From Phoenicibacter sp963592435 (GTDB lineage: Bacteria; Actinomycetota; Coriobacteriia; Coriobacteriales; Eggerthellaceae): a DNA stretch of 64,000 bases. The position numbers and the translations under genes were made by a program. Under the pieces are notes generated by a model. That model saw nothing but the letters and a program-made list of their open reading frames with translations, had not been told where the DNA came from and searched no databases. This document shows, piece after piece, positions 27,543-35,673 of this stretch (position 1 is the stretch's first letter; each line of letters begins with the position of its first letter). The stretch lies in assembly GCA_963592435.1 (NCBI GenBank), contig CAVAWT010000002.1:45696-109695 (forward strand). The letters are read 5' to 3'.

Positions 27543-28326
27543 CCAGCTCATTTCCAGTTTTAGCATGGAAAAGACTGACAAGGTCATCAACACTCATCTG
27601 GTTTCTCTTCTCGCCTGACACATCAGCAATGAACCTGCCTTCATGCAATACAAGGGTTCGCGAGCCATAGCGAAGTGCGTCTTCCATGTTGTGAGTGATC
27701 ATTATGGTTGTTGTGTTGTTTATCTCAACTGCCTCTTTGGTCATGTTCAAAACATTTTTTGACGCTTGTGGGTCAAGTGCAGCAGTGTGTTCGTCAAGCA
27801 ACAAAAGCTTCGGGTTTCCAATCACTGCCATAAGAAGACACACGGTTTGACGTTGACCGCCAGACAGACTTCCAACCTTTACGTCGAGGCGATCCTCCAA
27901 GCCTATGTCAAACTTTGAAAGAGTCTCTGCGATCATATCGCGTTTCTTTTTCGTTGAAGCAAACGAAAATGGGTTTCTGTGGGTTGATCTTCCAAGTGCC
28001 AAAGAGATGTTTTCTGCTATCGTCAAATTTGGAGCAGTCCCTTTTAGCGGATCTTGAAAAACGCGTGAGAGTTCACGCGAGCGCTTGAAGTCCCTTTTAA
28101 ACGTCACGTCTGCTCCATCGATTTCAATTTTTCCAGCATCTGGAAAGACTGAACCTGCGATGCAATTAAAAAGAGTGGACTTCCCTGCCCCATTTGAGCC
28201 AACTATGCAGACAAAATCGCCCTCCTCCATCTTCAAATCAACTCCTTGAAGGGCTTTGTGTTCAACAGCGCCACCCTTATTGAAAGTTTTTTGAACCTGT
28301 TCAATGTTAAGCATTGTTTTAGTCAT
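27517..28326 (-). CDS. ABC transporter ATP-binding protein (ABC_sub_bind-type importer)
   Basis: 269 residues. Walker A GSNGAGKST, Q-loop VFQDPLKGT, signature LSGGQRQ, Walker B LLLLDEHTAALD and the H-loop ITHNMEDALRYG are present. It energises the importer formed with the permease (5-base gap upstream) and the substrate-binding lipoprotein. In Gram-positives such three-gene sets include the TrpXYZ-type systems for tryptophan or tyrosine; substrate here is not demonstrated. Confidence 0.92.
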   Translation of the reverse strand: MTKTMLNIEQVQKTFNKGGAVEHKALQGVDLKMEEGDFVCIVGSNGAGKSTLFNCIAGSVFPDAGKIEIDGADVTFKRDFKRSRELSRVFQDPLKGTAPNLTIAENISLALGRSTHRNPFSFASTKKKRDMIAETLSKFDIGLEDRLDVKVGSLSGGQRQTVCLLMAVIGNPKLLLLDEHTAALDPQASKNVLNMTKEAVEINNTTTIMITHNMEDALRYGSRTLVLHEGRFIADVSGEKRNQMSVDDLVSLFHAKTGNELANDEMLLS

Positions 28327-28331
28327 TTCTT

Positions 28332-29330
28332 TTAAGCCTCCTTTCCTTTTGATTCAGAAAGGTTTTTTGATTTCCCCAGATCTGCGTAGGCATTTCTCCT
28401 CGTCCTTGACTCCTTGAAAAATTCCCTGATTGCAGGCAGAGCCATGAAAAGACCAACAATAATCGCACTAATGAGCTTGAGGGAGTTCGCTTCCAAGTTA
28501 ACTCCGAGTGCAATTTGAATGATTATTCGGTACACAACAGACCCAAGAACTGAGCAGATTAGACCAGCTGTCACTGATCGCTTTCCACCAAAAACTTCAC
28601 CGATGATAACAGAAGCCAAACCGATCATCACCATACCAACGCCACTAGTCATGTCTGCAAAGCCTTGACATTGAGCAATGATTGACCCTGACAAACCGAC
28701 AAGAGCATTTCCTAGTGCAAGACCAACGATTTTGACAGCGTCAACATTGATGGAGCTCGCTGCACTCATTTGCTCATTGTCTCCAACTGCCCTCATAGCA
28801 AGCCCGCTTTCAGTTTTGAAATAGGCGATGAGCACTGCCACAATAACAACAACAATTAAGAGCGTAAACACAAACTTTGAGATGTCAGTCTCAGGAATCG
28901 CATTTGCGGCAGTGACAGTCGAAGGCGATTCGGTGCCCGGAGAAGCTGGAAAAAGAAACCTCTGGACGCCATCAAATGCTTTTTTGATTCCCAGCATTGT
29001 GACGTTTGGGGCCCCCAAAACATAGATGTTGATCGAATAGAGACCAGTTGAAGTTATTAATCCCGCAATGAGAGGATTAATTCTTGCTTTCGTCGCCAAA
29101 ATTCCAGTGACACAACCTGCAAGCGCCCCAGCAGCTGCACCTGCTAAGAGACTAATTTCCCCAAAACCGTTCACTGTCAGAATTGTTGAAACTGCCATCC
29201 CTAAACAAAATGAACCATCGACAGTTAAGTCTGCCATGTCCAAAATCCTAAAAGTAATGTAGATGCCAACCGCCAACAACGCATATTGTAAGCCTAAGGA
29301 TGTGGCACCGAATAAAACTACTGCATCCAT
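28332..29330 (-). CDS. ABC transporter permease (branched-chain/BPD_transp_2 type)
   Basis: 332 residues, mostly membrane helices. It has the LTVDGSFCLGMAVS motif and the cytoplasmic coupling region MRAVGDNEQMSAASSINVDAVKI, characteristic of permeases of the ABC_sub_bind importers. It lies between the binding-protein gene and the ATPase gene on the same strand, and is separated from the former by a hairpin that may lower its expression. Confidence 0.9.
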   Translation of the reverse strand: MDAVVLFGATSLGLQYALLAVGIYITFRILDMADLTVDGSFCLGMAVSTILTVNGFGEISLLAGAAAGALAGCVTGILATKARINPLIAGLITSTGLYSINIYVLGAPNVTMLGIKKAFDGVQRFLFPASPGTESPSTVTAANAIPETDISKFVFTLLIVVVIVAVLIAYFKTESGLAMRAVGDNEQMSAASSINVDAVKIVGLALGNALVGLSGSIIAQCQGFADMTSGVGMVMIGLASVIIGEVFGGKRSVTAGLICSVLGSVVYRIIIQIALGVNLEANSLKLISAIIVGLFMALPAIREFFKESRTRRNAYADLGKSKNLSESKGKEA

Positions 29331-29357
29331 TTTTTTATAATCTCCTATTTAGACAAA

Positions 29358-29396
29358 AAAGGTTTCCTTGCCTTGTTGTTAGACAAGAAAACCTTT
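29358..29396 (-). terminator. Intra-operon hairpin with T-run (partial terminator)
   Basis: On the minus strand, 13-base arms at 29384-29396 and 29358-29370 (AAAGGTTTTCTTG / CAAGGAAACCTTT, one G-U pair) are followed by TTTTTT. Placed between binding-protein and permease genes, it would let more transcript end after the abundant binding protein. Confidence 0.75.
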
Positions 29397-29437
29397 AATA
29401 AAACACTATTATAATTTAGCAATTTAAGGTCAAAACC

Positions 29438-30481
29438 TTACTTAGTCGCAGATGATATGATCCTGAAATTTTTGTCAGTCGGGATTTTAATTCCGAGCGC
29501 ATCTGCTGTTTCTTGATTAACAGACTTGTCAATTGATGGCAACACGTTAACAGGCACTTCTGAAACAGTCTTACCACCGAGCAACTCAATAGCCAAGTTT
29601 GCACTCTCAGCCCCAAGATTGTCATTTGTGCATGAAACGCTCTCCAATGCGCCACACTCAGTCATAACTGGATCAGTTCCAAGCACTGGAATGCCAGCTT
29701 TTGTCGCAACTTCTGATAGTTGAGACATTGCAACTTGAACAATCGAGTCAGCAGGAACATAGATCGATCCACACTCAGAGGCAAGAGTTTGTCCCGCTTG
29801 CTGAACTTCTGAAGAGTTTGTTACAGTTTTAACTTCGCTCTCGACCCCACGCTCTTTCAAATAGGCGACCGCTTCGTCTGCTGTCACTTGAGCATTTTTG
29901 TCGCTTGAACAATAAATTATTCCAACTTTTTTGTTCAAAATGTCACTTTTGAGCTCTTCAGCTGCAGTAAAAATTGCTTTGACATCAGCAAAGTTAGTTG
30001 TCCCAGTCATTCCCTTATCTGGTTTTTCGAGACTTGATGTTATTCCAGCATTCACTGGGTCTGTAACACTCATAAACACCATAGGTTTAGAAATTCCTGC
30101 ATTAGCACAAGCTTGTGCAGGTGGGGTTGCAATCGGAACGATGACATCATAGTTGCTTGCCTTTAACTGATTTGCGATCTGGTTCAACGTTGAAGAATCA
30201 CCTTGCGCATTTTTAACATCATATTTAACATTTGTGTAGCCAGCTTCTGTCATTTGACGCTTGAAACCATCCATCATAGTGACAAATGCATCATTTTCAA
30301 CGATCTCAACAAAGCACACTTTCACTTCTTTGTCTTTTGAAGGCTCAGTTGACTGAGGAGAGGAGCCTGACCCATTTGTGTTCCCAGAACATCCCCACAT
30401 TGAAATCGCAAGCACAAAGCAAGTTAGGGCAGCAAGCCCAACGCGAATCAATTTGCGAGATTTGGAAACAAAACAGTTCAT
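29438..30481 (-). CDS. ABC transporter substrate-binding lipoprotein (ABC_sub_bind family)
   Basis: About 347 residues. A lipoprotein signal with lipobox SMWGC is followed by a Ser/Pro/Lys linker and a two-lobe binding domain (VCFVEIVENDAFVTMMDGFK, TPPAQACANAG, MVFMSVTDPVNAGI, VLGTDPVMTECGA). The ATG at 30481 is chosen because GGAG lies just before it. An in-frame ATG five codons earlier would place that site inside the gene. It captures the ligand at the outer membrane face for the permease/ATPase pair. Ligand is unknown; family relatives bind aromatic amino acids. Confidence 0.92.
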   Translation of the reverse strand: MNCFVSKSRKLIRVGLAALTCFVLAISMWGCSGNTNGSGSSPQSTEPSKDKEVKVCFVEIVENDAFVTMMDGFKRQMTEAGYTNVKYDVKNAQGDSSTLNQIANQLKASNYDVIVPIATPPAQACANAGISKPMVFMSVTDPVNAGITSSLEKPDKGMTGTTNFADVKAIFTAAEELKSDILNKKVGIIYCSSDKNAQVTADEAVAYLKERGVESEVKTVTNSSEVQQAGQTLASECGSIYVPADSIVQVAMSQLSEVATKAGIPVLGTDPVMTECGALESVSCTNDNLGAESANLAIELLGGKTVSEVPVNVLPSIDKSVNQETADALGIKIPTDKNFRIISSATK

Positions 30482-30514
30482 AATAGCTCCTTTCAAATTA
30501 AATTAGTTGAACTG

Positions 30515-30532
30515 GATGTTTATTTTAACATC
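30515..30532. promoter_or_regulatory. Palindrome over an extended -10 of the ABC importer operon
   Basis: GATGTT-N6-AACATC is a perfect inverted repeat. Its centre on the minus strand contains TGTTAAAAT, which reads as an extended -10 element about 40 bases before the ATG. This layout suits a repressor site, but the evidence is positional only. Confidence 0.4.
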
Positions 30533-30613
30533 AAAACTGCTTTATTTATGTAAAATGTCAATTAAGCTCTTATGTGTCTCACCATTCTAAAAGAGTTGAA
30601 ATTTATGTTGTTC

Positions 30614-30877
30614 CTAAGATAAATTTTTAACGTAATTGTTAAGGAAAACACAATACTTTGAAATGTAGTCCTTAAAAATTGAGTTTTCTTCTTTAGGCAT
30701 GTTCCATTGTGGAGAACAATCAACCTCTGACATTCCGTAAAACCCAATGTCATCATAATCATCGAAAGAGCTACAGTTTTCATTTTGAACACAATCATTT
30801 TCAAAATGGTGCAGGCAATTATAACAAGTGTCCATGTCATCGAACACTCTGCCTTTACAAACGGGACAACTCTTCAT
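30614..30877 (-). CDS. Small zinc-ribbon protein at the end of the Tad locus
   Basis: 87 residues. It starts with a zinc-ribbon pair (MKSCPVCKGR ... DTCYNCLHHF), then an acidic Asn/Asp-rich middle and a hydrophobic C-terminus. Two CxxC motifs suggest zinc binding. Its first 23 bases overlap the DUF192 gene, so it is probably translated with it as the last gene of the pilus operon. Function unknown. Confidence 0.65.
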   Translation of the reverse strand: MKSCPVCKGRVFDDMDTCYNCLHHFENDCVQNENCSSFDDYDDIGFYGMSEVDCSPQWNMPKEENSIFKDYISKYCVFLNNYVKNLS

Positions 30878-31286
30878 CGCTCAACATCCCACCTTCCTTT
30901 AACATATCAACATCGATTGAAACTAACTCATTTTCAACGAACCAAGGCTCTTCGCTTGCAAACCGCTCAAAAACTCCAAAAGCATCTGAATTCTTCAAGA
31001 TTCTGTTTGGTCCAACGTTTTTATGAACTTCAAGAATAAAACATTCAAGGCTGACAAAAGCAACGTCCAGCCTGTTTCGCATTCCAAAAGTGTGAATGCT
31101 CCTGCAATCTCTGAAATAATAGGTGTAGTCATCAGGTTTAACAAACTCTAACCCGCGCAACCTTTCAATATAGCTATCAAATAGCTTTACGTCGAAAACA
31201 CCTTCTTGTCCTAAAACTCGAATGTTTTCTTTCTGTTTCACTTTATCTGTTTTAGCTTTTATTTCTTTTTTTTCTTTTTTCTTCAT
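30855..31286 (-). CDS. DUF192-family protein
   Basis: About 143 residues. A Lys/Glu-rich head of about 25 residues precedes a DUF192 domain (FRDCRSIHTFGMRNRLDVAF, then LECFILEVHKNVGPNRI). The family is usually a small secreted or membrane-linked protein of unknown role; no signal peptide is evident here. ATG at 31286 overlaps the stop of the TadG-like gene (ATGA) and has GAGGAG six bases upstream, which favours it over the TTG at 31292. Placement makes it part of the Tad operon. Confidence 0.8.
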   Translation of the reverse strand: MKKKEKKEIKAKTDKVKQKENIRVLGQEGVFDVKLFDSYIERLRGLEFVKPDDYTYYFRDCRSIHTFGMRNRLDVAFVSLECFILEVHKNVGPNRILKNSDAFGVFERFASEEPWFVENELVSIDVDMLKEGGMLSDEELSRL

Positions 31287-33349
31287 TTCCAACTCCTCTC
31301 ATTGTTGTTAGACATAATCACGTTTTCAATTTTGTCGATTGAACTGTTAACTAATTCTTTTGAAGCTTGAGCCGCAAGATCACCAATGTCTATCGTCAAC
31401 CCAACTTTTCCGATGAAAGGCACGTCAACACTTGCAACATCGACGGTTGAACTTGAAAACATTTCATCGAGTTTAGTGTTGCTTAAAGAAGACAAGCAAT
31501 CTGCAAAATCTGTTGACGGCGCAGCAGCTTTTCTTGCAGTGCTTTGCGCTGACTTAAACACCTTAGCAAATGAATCCGATTCATTTTCGACAACCTTTTC
31601 AGTGTTAACGATTACTGGCTTTTTCCCACTCCAATCAGCAGGCCTCAAACCTGCTGCATCCAATGTCTTTTCCAAAAGATCATTTGCATAAGTTCCAACA
31701 GCGTTTCTCGACTTGTTACCTCCTGCGTTTTCAGAGATTGTTCCAGAACCCACTCCTTGTCCTTGACCGAAATTATCAAGAATTGAGTTCCAAATTGACG
31801 CACCTGCCCCACCGCCTTGACACTTCAGTCTCTTTGCCACCAAAGCAAGTCCACTTTCATTTGGATCAACTTCGAGCTTAGCGCCTGACACAGCAAATGT
31901 GTCGCCAACGTCTCTAGTGCTCGAAACAAATGCATTTGAAATCGTGTTCGAGTTTTGACTATGAGTTGTCATTGACATAAAAATGGCTCCATCTCTGCCT
32001 GGAGGTTCAACATTGATCCGCGCTCTTTTTGCAGCAGACAGAAAATCTCCAAGTTTACCATTAGCGTCATTTACGTTATCTCGCATCTTTTCAGACTCCT
32101 CGTCATATTTTCTCTTTGCTTCATCGTATTCCCCCTTTAGCTTTCGGATTTCTTGAAAATAATGCTCAAACCCGCTTAAAGTGTTCGTTGTTGCAGAACC
32201 TATGTTTCCAGTGTTTGAAGTCGAAAACTCACACTCCTCACATTGTTCAAAAGAACCCTCATCCCAATCGGCACAAGACCCCAAGCGTTGATAACCAGAA
32301 GCACACTTAAGAGCAGCATTAGAATGCATCATCAATTTTCCATCGTCTTCAGTAATCGGATAAATCGATTCATAATACCTTTCAGATTCCCTAAATCCTT
32401 GAGCGTTATGATATATTTCAGGCCAATCATAGAGGGAATTCGGATCAAAATTTTCGTTTTTCTTTTCCTGCATTTTTTGAGAAACCCAAGCATAATAATC
32501 CTTCCTCAAAAAAGAACGCGACTGTTCCCTGACAGACGTTTGAGAATAGGGGTTCTCTGCTGACTGCCTAGCATTAAAATAGGCACAAGAGCGAAGAAAA
32601 GCCACGTTAAAATCCCAAGCATCTGCCGAAGAATAAAACGGATTTGACCCTGCTGGCATATTTGCCAAGGAACCAGCTCTTTCATAGAGGCAATAACCTG
32701 GATTATCACCACAATCGAGTTGATAGGCTCTTGAATTTTTGTCATCCATATCATCACTTAAACGTTTTAGTTCCTCTCCCCTCTTTTGGACCTCATCCAT
32801 TGAACCTTCCACGTCTCCCTGCTTAGAATCGAGCTCATCACTGTTGATGTTAATTTTTGTTCCTTGAAGAGGCACCAGCACTGCAACTCCTTTTGCATTA
32901 TCACCTTCAAGCTGGTTTGAATTTGTCAGAGAAGATGACCTTGCAGCTGCCAAAAAAGGCAATGCAGTTTGATAGGCGTTTAATCCCTTTTTTGCATTAA
33001 CTGAAAACTTTGTTCGGGCACTTCCCACCTTGTTGGCTTGCGCTATCATCTCTGCACTACCAGCTGGGTTTGCAGTGCACGCCATGACAACTGCTGCTCC
33101 CCACATAACATATTGCGTTGCATTCATTGCTAATATGGCTGTATCTGCGGCATTTGCTACAGTGTAGAACTTAGCTACCTCAGCTTCAGCTCCAAGCACA
33201 GAAGCATCAGCAGTTTCTTGTGCAGATGCCGATGTCGAGGTAATTTGATAGAGACGAATCCCCGAAAACATCAAAACAAGTGACAACATCACTGACACAG
33301 CGACTCCAAAAGAAGCGCTTGCCTTAATCGATTTTAATTTTTTAATCAA
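31283..33349 (-). CDS. Large TadG-like pilus-locus protein
   Basis: 688 residues. One N-terminal membrane helix (ASFGVAVSVMLSLVLMFSG) is followed by Ala/Thr-rich helices and a long extracytoplasmic region with coiled-coil potential (about 210-250 and 395-440). A Cys-rich patch (CADWDEGSFEQCEECEF) lies in the middle. Gram-positive Tad loci usually end with such a large pseudopilin-like protein. Its ATG overlaps the upstream TadE-like stop by 4 bases. Its precise role is not known. Confidence 0.7.
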   Translation of the reverse strand: MIKKLKSIKASASFGVAVSVMLSLVLMFSGIRLYQITSTSASAQETADASVLGAEAEVAKFYTVANAADTAILAMNATQYVMWGAAVVMACTANPAGSAEMIAQANKVGSARTKFSVNAKKGLNAYQTALPFLAAARSSSLTNSNQLEGDNAKGVAVLVPLQGTKININSDELDSKQGDVEGSMDEVQKRGEELKRLSDDMDDKNSRAYQLDCGDNPGYCLYERAGSLANMPAGSNPFYSSADAWDFNVAFLRSCAYFNARQSAENPYSQTSVREQSRSFLRKDYYAWVSQKMQEKKNENFDPNSLYDWPEIYHNAQGFRESERYYESIYPITEDDGKLMMHSNAALKCASGYQRLGSCADWDEGSFEQCEECEFSTSNTGNIGSATTNTLSGFEHYFQEIRKLKGEYDEAKRKYDEESEKMRDNVNDANGKLGDFLSAAKRARINVEPPGRDGAIFMSMTTHSQNSNTISNAFVSSTRDVGDTFAVSGAKLEVDPNESGLALVAKRLKCQGGGAGASIWNSILDNFGQGQGVGSGTISENAGGNKSRNAVGTYANDLLEKTLDAAGLRPADWSGKKPVIVNTEKVVENESDSFAKVFKSAQSTARKAAAPSTDFADCLSSLSNTKLDEMFSSSTVDVASVDVPFIGKVGLTIDIGDLAAQASKELVNSSIDKIENVIMSNNNERSWK

Positions 33350-33780
33350 AACACATCACCTGCCCTGTGAGGATCAACCGAATATTTATTTTTATGAGAA
33401 AGCTCAAACATATGCACCCCAAAGACTTCACTTTTTAATCCCATCCCAAAAAGAGTGGGCGACCATTTCAGCTCACACTCAAACTCAACTTCTGCACCCC
33501 TTTCTTGTGCGACCAAAACGTTAATCTCCTCATTTTCCGCAACAAATTCGCTCTCTAGAGTTTCTTGAGTGCGCGAAAGTGCTGCACTTGTGCTCTCATC
33601 AATTGAGGGCGTTGCTGTTTCGGTTCGAAGCGAATTTCTTGATATGCGATCAAACCGAGCACATTCGCCTGCAAAAGAGAGAGCATTCACCATGACAACT
33701 GCAACAACGATCATTACAGGGAAAACAACAGCAAGTTCAACGGTCATCTGACCTTTTTTGTCCCTAAACTTCGTTTTCAT
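33346..33780 (-). CDS. TadE-like pseudopilin
   Basis: 144 residues. A basic leader followed by KGQMTVELAVVFPVMIVVAVVMV is the TadE prepilin-type pattern: Gly/Gln, a Glu at about +5, then a hydrophobic helix. The rest is an exported globular part. The ATG abuts the TAG of the preceding gene, and the end overlaps the next gene by 4 bases. Role by family: assembly or initiation of the Flp pilus. Confidence 0.8.
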   Translation of the reverse strand: MKTKFRDKKGQMTVELAVVFPVMIVVAVVMVNALSFAGECARFDRISRNSLRTETATPSIDESTSAALSRTQETLESEFVAENEEINVLVAQERGAEVEFECELKWSPTLFGMGLKSEVFGVHMFELSHKNKYSVDPHRAGDVF

Positions 33781-34251
33781 CTATTCACTCACCCATGAAG
33801 GTTGCGATGTTTGTGTTGAAGTTGCAGTCAGTTGCAGACATCCATCCTGCGTCGTTGCCCCTAAGCTTTTCAGAGTCAAGTCAATGAGTGGCAATGGTTT
33901 TAGCTTATTCTTTATCGTCACAGTTGCGCTTGGCTGATTTACGCCTTCGATGTCAATTTCATAGGAACAATTCCCCGAATGAACATGAAACGAATCTGCT
34001 TGAGGAATAGCAGAGAGCCTTCTTCTTATGAAGTCGTCAACTCCACTTGTTCCAGAAGACCCTGATTCGCTGACAAGCCTACATGCTTGCGCACTTGCTG
34101 ATTTCATTATTATCAAGTCATAACAAACAATTGCTGGCTGAATCAAAAGCAACATCAAGACCATAAAAACTGGAATCAAAAAGGCAGCTTCAACAGTGCT
34201 CTGCCCCGAACATCCCCTTATGACTCGAAACTTGTTAAAAACAAAAAGCAT
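33781..34251 (-). CDS. TadE/TadF-like pseudopilin
   Basis: About 156 residues from ATG at 34251. GCSGQSTVEAAFLIPVFMVLMLLL is a pseudopilin leader and helix; a globular domain with two or three Cys follows. ATG at 34251 has GGAG six bases upstream and overlaps the previous pilin-like frame by 17 bases. A longer in-frame ATG at 34305 is possible but would sit deep inside that gene. Family role: minor component of the Flp/Tad pilus. Confidence 0.78.
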   Translation of the reverse strand: MLFVFNKFRVIRGCSGQSTVEAAFLIPVFMVLMLLLIQPAIVCYDLIIMKSASAQACRLVSESGSSGTSGVDDFIRRRLSAIPQADSFHVHSGNCSYEIDIEGVNQPSATVTIKNKLKPLPLIDLTLKSLGATTQDGCLQLTATSTQTSQPSWVSE

Positions 34252-34453
34252 CAATTGCTCCAGACACCGAAGATGATATGTTGTTAGTTGCTGCAGCGAT
34301 TGCATGGTTTAAAAATGTTGAGTCAGTGAGTTTTCCCAAAACAGCACCAATCCCAACAACAATCAGGATTAAAACGACTGCAACAATAGCAAACTCAACG
34401 CTCGACTGCCCACTTTTCTGGCGCAGCTTAAAAGCACACTTAAAACACTCCAG
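34235..34453 (-). CDS. Second small pilin-like ORF without a canonical start codon
   Basis: The frame encodes a pilin-like peptide: a basic leader, then SGQSSVEFAIVAVVLILIVV and a short tail ending AIDAFCF. Between the stop of the upstream Flp gene and the leader there is no ATG, GTG or TTG in frame. The nearest plausible codon is CTG at 34453, giving 72 residues. The frame stays open further up to an ATG at 34720, but that stretch is the out-of-frame shadow of the Flp gene. Either a rare start is used, translation depends on re-initiation, or there is a sequence error. Confidence 0.55.
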   Translation of the reverse strand: MECFKCAFKLRQKSGQSSVEFAIVAVVLILIVVGIGAVLGKLTDSTFLNHAIAAATNNISSSVSGAIDAFCF

Positions 34454-34467
34454 CTTTGAAACTCGTT

Positions 34468-34683
34468 TTAAAGCGACTGCATCCCACTGGAAATTGCGTC
34501 CCAAAGCTCTTGAAGTTTCGGCTTGAAAACGACTATAGCAAGAATCGCAATAACAACGAGAACACCAACGAGAATTGCATATTCTGTCGTGCCCTGACCA
34601 CTTTTGCAAATCAGCTTTGTTTGCAAGCTGGTCATCAAATTTAATTGCCTCTCCTTTAGTTTCTTGAAAGCTTTTAAAAACAT
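34468..34683 (-). CDS. Flp-type major pilin candidate
   Basis: Small class IV-b-like prepilin: a basic leader up to CKSG, then QGTTEYAILVGVLVVIAILA and a short tail (ELWDAISSGMQSL). The Gly, Glu and Tyr spacing (G-x4-EY) is that of Flp pilins cleaved by a TadV-type peptidase, which is not in this window. Start is ambiguous: ATG at 34701, 34683 or 34635 are in frame. The last has AAAGGAGAGG upstream and gives the usual short leader and length of about 55 residues. Confidence 0.72.
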   Translation of the reverse strand: MFLKAFKKLKERQLNLMTSLQTKLICKSGQGTTEYAILVGVLVVIAILAIVVFKPKLQELWDAISSGMQSL

Positions 34684-34725
34684 CTCCACACATCCTTTCA
34701 TCCTTTAATTGAATAAACATCTAAA

Positions 34726-35670
34726 TCACACACCTCCCCCAACAAGCTCCAACATCACTGGCCCCATGATTAAAAGAAGCATTGCAGGCAAAATGAGAGT
34801 TCCAGTTGGAATCATCATTTTGATTGGTGCCTTTCTAACAGTCTCCTCTCGCCTTGATTGATAGATGGCACGCGCCTCCTTTGAAGACGCGAGAAGAGAA
34901 GTTGCAACGGAAGTTCCCAGTCGCAAGTTTCTTATCAAAGCTTCGACGGTTCTTGAAAAAATCATCGAATCGTAAGTTTTTGTTATGTCCCTCAAAGCAC
35001 TATCTCGAGATTTTATGCCAGACATCCAGAGTTTCTGTGCATTAGAAAATTCCTTTGACAAAGAAGTTTCAAAATTATCTGAATAGATCTCTAACGCACG
35101 ATCGAAAGAAAGACCGCTTCTCATTGAAATGCTTAATATCTCAAGCATTTCTGGCAAGTGCTTTTCAAGCTCTTCAGCGCGTTTCTGAGTGCGTTTTTTT
35201 AAGAGCATCGAGGGATATTGAAATCCAAAAACAACTCCTAAAATGAGCCCAGCGATTGCAAGTTCACCAGAAATTAAGCACCCAACAAGAGAAAAAATTG
35301 CACCTGCAAAAATAGCAAATTGAATTCTTGATAAAGCAAGACCATATCCGTTTACTGAATGTGAAAGACCTGCCAGATTCAATTCCTTTTCTTTTGGAAA
35401 CAGTCGCTCAATTTTCTTGATTGCACCATCCAACCCACCAGACGCCTTTTTGTTCCAGCTGGATTTTTTTAGCACTTCAATAGCTTTTGCTTCAATTCCT
35501 TTTTTTTCATTACAACTTTGAGTTTCTTGAACCAAGCTAGCAAGAGTTTTTATGTTTTTTTGGGATAAAGAAATTCCAAGTTTTCTCATCGAGAAAAAAG
35601 CACATATAAAAGTGCAAAGCAAAATAATTGTTGCAAAGGTTGATTGTGTTAACGTAAAGCTCCCCATCAT
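34726..35670 (-). CDS. tadC: TadC-like pilus assembly membrane protein
   Basis: 314 residues, type II secretion F-domain family. It has membrane helices at the N-terminus, middle and C-terminus. The conserved LPEMLEILSISMRSGLSFDRAL segment and the later RLGTSVATSLLASSKEARAI repeat of the F-domain are present. With TadB it forms the inner-membrane platform that engages the TadA ATPase. Three bases separate it from tadB. Confidence 0.88.
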   Translation of the reverse strand: MMGSFTLTQSTFATIILLCTFICAFFSMRKLGISLSQKNIKTLASLVQETQSCNEKKGIEAKAIEVLKKSSWNKKASGGLDGAIKKIERLFPKEKELNLAGLSHSVNGYGLALSRIQFAIFAGAIFSLVGCLISGELAIAGLILGVVFGFQYPSMLLKKRTQKRAEELEKHLPEMLEILSISMRSGLSFDRALEIYSDNFETSLSKEFSNAQKLWMSGIKSRDSALRDITKTYDSMIFSRTVEALIRNLRLGTSVATSLLASSKEARAIYQSRREETVRKAPIKMMIPTGTLILPAMLLLIMGPVMLELVGGGV

Positions 35671-35673
35671 CTT

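Noticed and set aside
30107..30120. Perfect palindrome GCACAAGCTTGTGC
   Set aside because: Falls in the coding sequence of a conserved Ala-Gln-Ala-Cys-Ala stretch and is explained by codon use.
34460..34500. Programmed -1 frameshift joining the two pilin frames
   Set aside because: No X-XXY-YYZ heptamer in the right register near the Flp stop, so I see no sequence support.
34454..34720. Long minus-strand frame from ATG 34720 covering the second pilin
   Set aside because: Its first ~89 residues are an out-of-frame reading of the Flp pilin gene (Cys/Arg-rich, no pattern); only the C-terminal part is a pilin.
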